From CAZBRS01 sp964494475 (GTDB lineage: Bacteria > Myxococcota_A > UBA9042 > CAZBRS01), in assembly GCA_964494475.1 (NCBI GenBank), contig CAZBRS010000019.1, positions 1 through 64,000 on the forward strand: a DNA stretch of 64,000 nucleotides, given 5' to 3'. The notes under the pieces are model-generated. The model saw only the letters and a list, made by a program, of their open reading frames with translations, did not search any database and was not told the origin of the DNA. This document shows positions 58,801 through 64,000 of this stretch, piece after piece (positions within the stretch are counted from its first letter, which is position 1; every line of letters starts with the position of its first letter). The position numbers and the translations under genes are program-made.

Positions 58801-60011
58801 AGCACGTCGAACACGGCCAGGTCGAGGTCGACGCCCTCGGGCTCCTGGTAGACCACCGAGACGGGCTTGGTCGTGACGCGCACGTTGTTGGACTCGTCGG
58901 ACTCGACGATCTGGTCGCTGCTGTCGACGCGGACGATGAGGTAGTAGTCGCCGTCGGGGAGATCGGGGGGCAACGGGTAGGCCTTCACGAACGAGCGCGA
59001 GTCGTCGACCGCCAGGCTGAAGATGGTCGTGGTGTTGTCGTCGGTGATCTTGCGGTCACCGGCCGGGTCGAGCACCTTGTCGGTCGAGAGGTACGCTGCG
59101 AACTTGAAGGGCTTGGCGTCGGCCAGGCCCTGGTTCCGGATGGCGAGCTGGTAGTTCAGGTTCTGGCCTTGCGAGAGCGCGCCGCTGGTCGGAACGGCCA
59201 GATCGTCGACCAGCAGGTCGGGCTTCAGCGAGGCCTGCGGGTCGATCTGCAGGATGCTGGTGGCGGTCTTCAGGTTGTTCTCTTCGTTCGTCTCGGCCAC
59301 CACGTCGGTGGCGTCGACCCACACGATGACGTACCAGGTGCCCGCGGTGGCGGTGGCGGGGATGGTGGCCGGCATGCCGCTGAACGGGAGGACGGCGTCG
59401 CCGTAGAGGCCGGTGGTCATGCCCTCGATGTCGACCTCGGCCACCAGGGGATCGTCGCCGTCGAGCACCTCGTTCTGGGACAGGTAGGCGTGCAGCTTGA
59501 ACGGCACGTCGACCGCGCCGCCGGAGTTCAGCACGCTGAAGTCGAGGCGCGCCAGATCGCCGGGCGCCAGCTTGGTGGGCCCGCTGAGGTTGACGTTCGA
59601 GAGCCCGAGGTCGGCCGTGGGGCTCACCCGCACGAGCACGTCGTCGCTGGCCGTGAAGATGGTGCCGCGCTTGGTGACCACCAGCTCGACCTTGTAGGTC
59701 TTCTGCTCGGTGAACACCATGATGGGCGCGGCCTCGTCGCTGGTGGAGCCGTTGTCGAAGTCCCAGGCGTACTCGGCGTCGGCGCCGGCCAGGCCCGTGA
59801 GCACAGCCGAGAAGTGCACCGTCAACGGCGCGTTGCCCTGCACGACGTCGGCGACGATCTCGACGCGCAGCCCCAGCGGATTGTCGGCGTCGGTCTCGGC
59901 GACGAGGGTGTCGTCATGCTCCGAGACGTCGGCGTCGGTGCCGCCATCGGAGCCGCCGCCGCAGGCCAGCGGCGCGAGAACGAGGAGCGCGAGCAACAGG
60001 CGATGCGTCAT
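55872..60011 (-). CDS. Giant CARDB/PPC-repeat lipoprotein
   Basis: 1,379 residues from ATG 60011, lipobox LAPLAC. A short Asp/Thr linker and one PKD-like domain (about 50-130, AEYAWDFDNGSTSDEA) are followed by repeated CARDB-type Ig domains, each with an E-x-N-E-x-N-N turn (AETNEENN, VESDESNN, VKEIDDGNNAET, SEANNALV, SETNNLG, HESNEANN). Interspersed are pre-peptidase C-terminal type domains (LEDTLEPDDTQGQA, QDEFEPNDAQ, QDDPYEPNDT). No catalytic site. Likely a long surface adhesin or stalk. Its coupling to mnmE by a one-base overlap is unexpected. Confidence 0.9.
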   Translation of the reverse strand: MTHRLLLALLVLAPLACGGGSDGGTDADVSEHDDTLVAETDADNPLGLRVEIVADVVQGNAPLTVHFSAVLTGLAGADAEYAWDFDNGSTSDEAAPIMVFTEQKTYKVELVVTKRGTIFTASDDVLVRVSPTADLGLSNVNLSGPTKLAPGDLARLDFSVLNSGGAVDVPFKLHAYLSQNEVLDGDDPLVAEVDIEGMTTGLYGDAVLPFSGMPATIPATATAGTWYVIVWVDATDVVAETNEENNLKTATSILQIDPQASLKPDLLVDDLAVPTSGALSQGQNLNYQLAIRNQGLADAKPFKFAAYLSTDKVLDPAGDRKITDDNTTTIFSLAVDDSRSFVKAYPLPPDLPDGDYYLIVRVDSSDQIVESDESNNVRVTTKPVSVVYQEPEGVDLDLAVFDVLTSIVYLGGNVSTRVVVRNLGTENSPAFTLTYFLSSEPFLNPNTNFDLGSFNAPKIPAKTEVTVENLVKISESLDLEDGVYYLSVFVDRYNAVKEIDDGNNAETDTSGVTVTHSKNVDLEATGVEFHPAMVAAGEQVTLSFTIRNNGSSDSGGFFTGIVFAKDPVLSAAAVAAGTQVVVARVPVGGVGPGQTLDVVNKIVAPAALPHEISQYYVAVSVDDDNSVKNELSEANNALVSADALTVTGTSGGCLEDTLEPDDTQGQAKPLEPGVHEGLGLCGDDDWYTVSVPKGATLTVELFASAPLAITPKPLDLDLLLTNATGSATKKGESVGNHEKVVVLPASSADTWFVRVTPKQPGNEAHYTLSIDVTDPSDGVDLIVDKVVVQPTEMYPGGLVQILTELYNVGTLPSGAFSLGYYLSPDAVLDASDPLIDQIPNLQIGGLGWYVATAKHILPVVGGGPYYVLARVDSGDAVAEVSETNNLGVSGEILLDDTLVCEQDEFEPNDAQVSASPLPPASGIYGNLSVCPDLDDWYALDLELGRAFQATLNYTYEASKGSLRAELYDESMSAIVDASSDPANPFVALPYVYAPGTYYLRVRVQQAAAEGQPYDYTLGISLTSPLDSAVCTPDAGEFDNAFELASPLGCGPSTHTLCNKDVDVFVLEVKQGQTFRATLSHPEDQLRLGLYLTPGDPPFDQSTGNGYVQIVAGFDTPAFLVVEPLNPFGALSSFSYDLYLDGISGVDLSGELTDLHIVPVVQGEDLHFFVNLTNGCIDASPAFELEVFLSDDPALDASDVLLLHDTRGGLLGKATQQYETKAAVPLATTPGDYFLLLAVDAGKTVHESNEANNVSVAPFQVAPACQDDPYEPNDTATYATTLQAGAYADLQLCENDLDWYRVKATAGQTIDLRLGFDPSAGDLDLRLYAATNLAEHLAGGVEGPEGEALQYEAQQGGWYYLRVSGFEEAENAYELEVTLP

Positions 60012-60105
60012 GACAACTCTCCGGCGATGCGCGCCCGATTTGGTTGATCATAGAGGGGGGCGACGGTCTGCGTCAAGCGCTCCCCGGCCCCCGGGGCCCG
60101 GCGGA

Positions 60106-62634
60106 TCACAGGCGGTAGGCGGCGCAGCGCCCGGCCTTCTTCGCGCGGTCGAAGAGCACGGCCACGCCGTGGCTGCCGTCGCCGTGGGGGAAGACGTCGA
60201 GCACCAGGTCGCCTTGCCCGAGCGTGACCTCGATGGCCCGCGACGGCTCGAGCCAAGGGAACGCGGCCAGGCCCACGTTGCGATCGGTGTCGCGCCAGGG
60301 CAGGAGAAGGCGCTCGAGGTCCGGGAGGGGCGTGGCGTCGCCGACCACGTAGCGTCGGGGCCCCAGTTTGTCCTCCATGCGGGCCTCGAAGAAGAAGGGC
60401 GACAGGTCGCCCTTGGCGATGCCGAGCCCGATCGATTCTTCGGTGACCTGGCCCGAGAAGGGCTCGTACGTGTCGAACGAGTAGAAGTACTTCGAGACGC
60501 GCGGCTCCCAGTGCAGGCGGCGTACCCCGTGGATGAGCTCGCCCAGGCCCTCGAAGCGCGTGGACGCGCCCACGCGCCCGCGCTCGTTGATGACGGCGAA
60601 GTCCCAGCGCGGGACGGCGCCCGGCGGGTTCGTGAGCAGCCGCGACACGCCGTAGTCGCCGGGGCGGTTGGCGATGGCCAGCAGGCGGAAGGCGGGGAAG
60701 GGCAGCTCGGTCTCGTGCGTGGTGCGCTGCTCGTCGAGGTCGACGACCGTGAGCCGCGGCTTGCGCTCGGCGCGGAGCGACGTGACCAGCACCAGCAGGG
60801 AGCGGCCGTCGGTCGAGGGGACGGTCGAGACCCTCGATTGGGTTGGATCGTCGGGCAGCACGCGATCGAGCGGGCAGCGGTCGAGCAGCACCGGTCGGCG
60901 GCCCGGACGCACGTCGAGCGCGTAGACCACCCGAGCGATGCGATCTCGCACGAGCAAGCCCTCGGATCCGCGGCGCAACAGCTGATACCGATTCTTTTCG
61001 AGGCCTTTCAGCGGCGCGGGCATCTCCCACACGCCATCGTCGCGGCACCCCTCGGTGTTCCAGACCAGCAGGGAACCCTGGTGCAGGACGACGAGATGGT
61101 CCTGGCCGAGCCTGGCGTAGCCGCCGGACTCCAGCGGGAACTTCTCGAACGGGTCGCCGAAAACCGGCACGGCCGGGAGCACCCCGAGGTGCTGGTCGGC
61201 CAGTGCGCCGACCTCGATCGCGAGGGCGGCCAGGATCTCGGCGTCGACGCCCGCGCGGGTCGCGGCGCCCAGCAGGCGGCGGGCCTGGAAGACGTCGGCA
61301 GCGGCCACGGCCCTGCGGACCGCCTCGGCGGCCTCGAGGCGCCGCTCGACGTCGGAGAGCCGCGCCTCGATCTCGCGGGCGCGGGCGTCGGCCCCGCCGT
61401 GCGCGCCGAGCGAGCGGAGCAACGTCAGGGCGTCGGCCGTGGAGCCCGCTGCGAGCGCCTCCTCGGCCTGACGCCTCAGGCCGTCGAGCCGGGCCAGCTG
61501 TGCGGCGGCCTTGCGCGCCTCGGCGGCCGCCAGCGCGCGGTCGAGGCGGGGCAGGGGACCCAGTTGGCCGAGCCAGCGCCGCAGGTCGTCGATGTCCTGC
61601 GCCTCGAGGGGGCGTTGGATCTCCTCGGCGTGCAAGCCAACGATGGCGGCGAGGCCCGCCGGGGTGTCGAGCCGCGCGGGATCGGTGGCGCGTTGCTCGG
61701 CGATCAGCGCCGACAACGGGGTGCCGGGGTTCTGCTCGGTGAGGCAAGCGGCGCCTTCGGGAACGCGCAGCAGGTCGTTCCAGGCACGCGCGGCGCCCTC
61801 GAGATCGGAGGCCGCCTCGAGGTCGAGCGCCCGACCGGCGAGCGCGAGGAGCCGGGCGTGCAACGCGAGGCCCGACAAGCGGGCCGTGACCTGCTGCAGA
61901 TCGGCGTCGTCGGGGGCGAGCGCTCGCGCTTCGTCGGCGACGCGCAGCGCGCCCTCGAGGTCACCCGACGCCTCGGCCTCGGCCATCCGCGTGCGGGCCT
62001 CGGCCACGCGACGGGTCAGCAGGGCGTCCTCGAGGCGCCGTCGCAGGCGATGGGCCTCGCGCGCGTCGGGATCGAGGGCCAGGGCCTCGGCCAGCAGGGC
62101 CTTGGCCGCGTGCAGATCGCCCCGCTCGAGCAGGGGCTCGACCCCCGCCAGGCGATCGCTCACGCGCGCCGACAGCCGCTCGTCGACCTGCTGCAGGAGC
62201 GCGCGCGCGTCGAGGTTTCCCGGCTCGCCCTGAAGGAGCTTCAGGAGCACGCGCCGAGCCTCGGACGCCGCGCCGCTCGGGACCAGCATCCTGGCGTACG
62301 CGAGCTGGGTCTCGGTGTCCTCGGACACCGCTTCGGGCCAGGCCCGGGCCGCGGCCAGCCCGGCCTCGACGTCGCCGGCCAGGCACGCCGCGCGCACGGC
62401 CAGGCGCTGCAGGGCCTTCGACTTGGCGAGGGCCTTGGCCTCGTTCTTCAGGATCTCGTGGGCTCGCACGTAGTCGCCGAACTGGTCGAGCAGGAAGCCG
62501 GCGTAGGTGACGAGGAACGCCGCCTCGCGCCGACCGGCGGCGTGGGCTTCACCGAAGGCCGCCAGGGCTGCTTCGTAGTCGTACTCTTCGATCGCCTTCT
62601 GCGCTCGGACGAGCGCGTCTTCACCGCGGGCCAT
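60106..62634 (-). CDS. TPR-rich protein with C-terminal propeller-like half
   Basis: 842 residues from ATG 62634 (GAGGTGA upstream; a TTG five codons earlier is less likely). No signal peptide, so cytoplasmic. The first ~480 residues are Ala/Leu/Arg-rich helical hairpins of TPR type (YDYEAALAAFGEAHAAG, GDLHAAKALLAEALAL). The rest (about 490-842) is beta-rich with blade-like repeats (YARLGQDHLVVLHQGSLLVW, GLLVRDRIARVVYALDV, SLLVLVTSLRAE) suggesting a propeller. Possibly a scaffold or sensor; no family named. Confidence 0.75.
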   Translation of the reverse strand: MARGEDALVRAQKAIEEYDYEAALAAFGEAHAAGRREAAFLVTYAGFLLDQFGDYVRAHEILKNEAKALAKSKALQRLAVRAACLAGDVEAGLAAARAWPEAVSEDTETQLAYARMLVPSGAASEARRVLLKLLQGEPGNLDARALLQQVDERLSARVSDRLAGVEPLLERGDLHAAKALLAEALALDPDAREAHRLRRRLEDALLTRRVAEARTRMAEAEASGDLEGALRVADEARALAPDDADLQQVTARLSGLALHARLLALAGRALDLEAASDLEGAARAWNDLLRVPEGAACLTEQNPGTPLSALIAEQRATDPARLDTPAGLAAIVGLHAEEIQRPLEAQDIDDLRRWLGQLGPLPRLDRALAAAEARKAAAQLARLDGLRRQAEEALAAGSTADALTLLRSLGAHGGADARAREIEARLSDVERRLEAAEAVRRAVAAADVFQARRLLGAATRAGVDAEILAALAIEVGALADQHLGVLPAVPVFGDPFEKFPLESGGYARLGQDHLVVLHQGSLLVWNTEGCRDDGVWEMPAPLKGLEKNRYQLLRRGSEGLLVRDRIARVVYALDVRPGRRPVLLDRCPLDRVLPDDPTQSRVSTVPSTDGRSLLVLVTSLRAERKPRLTVVDLDEQRTTHETELPFPAFRLLAIANRPGDYGVSRLLTNPPGAVPRWDFAVINERGRVGASTRFEGLGELIHGVRRLHWEPRVSKYFYSFDTYEPFSGQVTEESIGLGIAKGDLSPFFFEARMEDKLGPRRYVVGDATPLPDLERLLLPWRDTDRNVGLAAFPWLEPSRAIEVTLGQGDLVLDVFPHGDGSHGVAVLFDRAKKAGRCAAYRL

Positions 62635-62697
62635 GGTCACCTCGGGCAACGAACGGACGAAGAGTGTACTCCGGGAGCGGATGCGAAGGAAGGACGG

Positions 62698-63180
62698 TCA
62701 GAGATCGAACAGGAAACCCGCCCCGACGTGAAAGCGCTTCAGGTTGTCGTCGTCGCCGATGGCGATGTTGTACCGGCCGAGGAAGAGCAGCGAGAAGTTC
62801 GCGACGAGCTTCCACTGCACGCCGGCCTGGAACCCCACGTCGAGGCGCACCGAGTCGTAGATCGGCGTGGCGCCCACCGTGAATCCGAACAGGGGCTTCA
62901 GGGGCTGCGTGCGCACCACGAAGTTGAAGCCGAGGCCCGCATCGGCGGTGTAGGTGCCCGACCCGTCCTTGGGCTTCAGCTTGTAGATCTCGGCGTAGGG
63001 CATGAGGTGGAAGGCCGAATAGACCGGCAGATCGATGACGTAGCCACCCGAAAACGACAGGTCGTAGCCCGCGCGGTTCCCGTGGGGCAGCACGACACCG
63101 CCCAGCAGGCCGATGCCGGCCTTGGCCTCGAGCGTCGCGGGCAACGCGAGCAGGAAGAGCACGACGAGCGCGCGACGCAT
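62698..63180 (-). CDS. Small outer-membrane beta-barrel-like protein
   Basis: 160 residues, start ATG 63180 with GGAGG upstream. Sec signal (RRALVVLFLLALPATLEAKA), then about eight amphipathic strands with alternating hydrophobic residues and aromatic girdles (FSGGYVIDLPVYSAFHLMPY, LGFNFVVR, VQWKLVANFSLLFLGRY) and a C-terminal FLFDL ending close to the usual terminal aromatic signature. Looks like an OmpW/OmpX-sized barrel; function unknown. Confidence 0.75.
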   Translation of the reverse strand: MRRALVVLFLLALPATLEAKAGIGLLGGVVLPHGNRAGYDLSFSGGYVIDLPVYSAFHLMPYAEIYKLKPKDGSGTYTADAGLGFNFVVRTQPLKPLFGFTVGATPIYDSVRLDVGFQAGVQWKLVANFSLLFLGRYNIAIGDDDNLKRFHVGAGFLFDL

Positions 63181-63250
63181 GGGGTCCTCCACGCGAATAC
63201 GACCCCAGCATACGCGGGGAGTGGGAGGGGTCAAAAAAGGTGCGATGCCG

Positions 63251-63634
63251 TCACGGCCGCACGACTCGCAGTTGCGGCTGGGGGTAATGCGCTACGTTGT
63301 CGGTGACGAGGACGGCGTCGTGTTCCGCGGCGGCGGCGGCGATCAGGCAATCGAGCAGACCCAGCGTCACCCCCCCAGAGCGGTACTCCGCCTTCCAGTC
63401 GCCCGCCCGGAGTGCGCCCTCCCGTGACAGGGGAAGGTGCTCGAAGCTCTCGAGCAGGGCCAGGGTCGTCTTGCGCTCCGACGGGCGCATGCCCGCAGCG
63501 ATCTCGGCGACCACGACCTCGCAGGTGGCCAGCACCGCACCGCGAGCGACCAGCGCGCGCACGGCAGCCACCGGACCGGGCTTCCCCCTCAGTACGTCGA
63601 TCACGACGCACGAGTCGAGCAGGTGCAGGTTCAC
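63251..63634 (-). CDS. PIN-domain toxin (VapC-like)
   Basis: 127 residues, ATG 63634 overlapping the antitoxin stop by 4 nt. PIN fold with acidic site residues: Asp in LLDSCVVIDVLRG, Glu in CEVVVAEIAAG, Asp in LGLLDCLIAAAA and Asp in AVLVTDNVAHY. Predicted RNase toxin. It belongs to a different PIN subgroup from the one at 35543 (LDSCVVID rather than LDTHAWIW start), in keeping with its different antitoxin type. Confidence 0.9.
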   Translation of the reverse strand: MNLHLLDSCVVIDVLRGKPGPVAAVRALVARGAVLATCEVVVAEIAAGMRPSERKTTLALLESFEHLPLSREGALRAGDWKAEYRSGGVTLGLLDCLIAAAAAEHDAVLVTDNVAHYPQPQLRVVRP

Positions 63635-63888
63635 GACCGGCCCCGAAGCGCCTCATCGGCTTCGCGGCGCGAGCTGATGTGCGCCGCCGCGCCGCCGGCC
63701 AACTCGGGGTGCTCCTCTTTGCTCCAGGCACCTACTGCCTGCTCCAAAGCCTCGGACTGTCGAAGTTGGGCGAGTCGCGTGCGTACAGCCTCGGCGACGA
63801 AGCGACTTCGGCCGCGGTTCCCAACGCGGAGATCGATAGAGGAGACCAGGCTCTCGTCGAGGACCACGTGCAGGCGCTGCTGGTGCAT
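63631..63888 (-). CDS. Ribbon-helix-helix-type antitoxin
   Basis: 85 residues from ATG 63888. N-terminal strand RLHVVLDESLVSSID followed by two helices (NRGRSRFVAEAVRTRLAQL) matches the ribbon-helix-helix DNA-binding fold of VapB/CopG-like antitoxins. The C-terminal half (WSKEEHPELAGGAAAH) would bind the PIN toxin. First gene of the pair. Confidence 0.85.
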   Translation of the reverse strand: MHQQRLHVVLDESLVSSIDLRVGNRGRSRFVAEAVRTRLAQLRQSEALEQAVGAWSKEEHPELAGGAAAHISSRREADEALRGRS

Positions 63889-63921
63889 GAAAGCCTCCGT
63901 TGCGACACACCAGAAGAGTGG

Positions 63922-63943
63922 GACATACTGTGGGCGATGTCAA
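63922..63943 (-). promoter_or_regulatory. Operator-like inverted repeat and -35 of the RHH/PIN pair
   Basis: GACAT (63922-63926) and ATGTC (63937-63941) form an inverted repeat 10 bp apart; a minus-strand TTGACA (63943-63938) overlaps its far arm. It lies 34-55 bp before the antitoxin ATG, where an autoregulating RHH protein would bind. No good -10 was found at 17 bp. Confidence 0.4.
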
Positions 63944-64000
63944 TGGGCGCGTCAGAACAACGAGCCCTGCTCCGGGGGTTTGGAGGGGGAAGGCGTCCCC

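Noticed and set aside
57447..63306. Long plus-strand open frames across 57447-60047 and 59710-63306
   Set aside because: Both are antisense to clear genes (CARDB lipoprotein, TPR protein, barrel, PIN toxin), have shadow-type composition and no recognisable motif.

Overview
This 64 kb window is very GC-rich, densely coded and metagenome-like (one 100-N scaffold gap). It looks like an uncultured member of the Myxococcota/deltaproteobacterial lineage. Supporting signs: two proteins with a MYXO-CTERM-like C-terminus; a MopE-type protein with a dozen CNGxDDDCDG metal-binding repeats; many lipoproteins whose lipobox Cys is followed by an Asp/Ala/Pro/Val-rich linker; an AgmX/PglI-type TonB-like protein; DUF4476; and an xerC-hslV-hslU cluster. 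I saw no rRNA, tRNA, CRISPR array, insertion sequence or prophage.

Layout. 1-6.4 kb: end of a MYXO-CTERM protein coupled to a lipoprotein, then a convergent ABC-F/YkgJ operon with an unrecognised 55-aa membrane ORF at its head, then malic enzyme. 6.4-12.7 kb: a 385-bp hairpin-containing leader and a 1,244-aa GH9 cellulase-like lipoprotein, a small membrane protein, and a GH27 alpha-galactosidase-like lipoprotein. 12.8-17 kb: a DUF47-PiT phosphate uptake operon ending in a transglutaminase-like gene and a frameshifted PAS-GGDEF gene, facing a PilZ gene. 17-22.9 kb: a four-gene operon (ceramidase-family lipoprotein, glycerol-1-phosphate-dehydrogenase-like enzyme, GH5-fold protein with degraded active site, endoglycoceramidase-like GH5); this is the best candidate here for an undescribed system. 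22.9-29 kb: the MopE/TSP3/Kazal lipoprotein, a degenerate GGDEF protein, a LysE-type exporter and an FHA-GGDEF cyclase. 29-36.3 kb: small lipoprotein, FHA-FHA-ABCG transporter, MntA/HepT pair, an 829-aa lipoprotein and a Phd/PIN pair. 36.3-46 kb: AgmX-like and MYXO-CTERM pair, two lipoproteins, a DsbA-like lipoprotein with a duplicated cysteine module, a GT-C-like membrane protein and a cNMP-domain/PilT fusion. 46-64 kb: thioredoxin 2, a 5'-nucleotidase split into two coupled genes, a uridine-kinase-like gene, a DUF4476 protein, hslU-hslV-xerC-mnmE preceded by a giant CARDB lipoprotein, a TPR/propeller protein, a small barrel protein and an RHH/PIN pair.

Together the genes describe a cell with a heavily decorated outer surface (at least ten predicted lipoproteins, several of them glycan or lipid hydrolases), extensive c-di-GMP/FHA signalling (three GGDEF genes, PilZ, a T2SSE_N-like PilT) and three toxin-antitoxin pairs. 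That is compatible with a polymer-degrading or predatory surface-associated lifestyle, which is inference only. All functions are read from sequence motifs by eye; no database search was possible.
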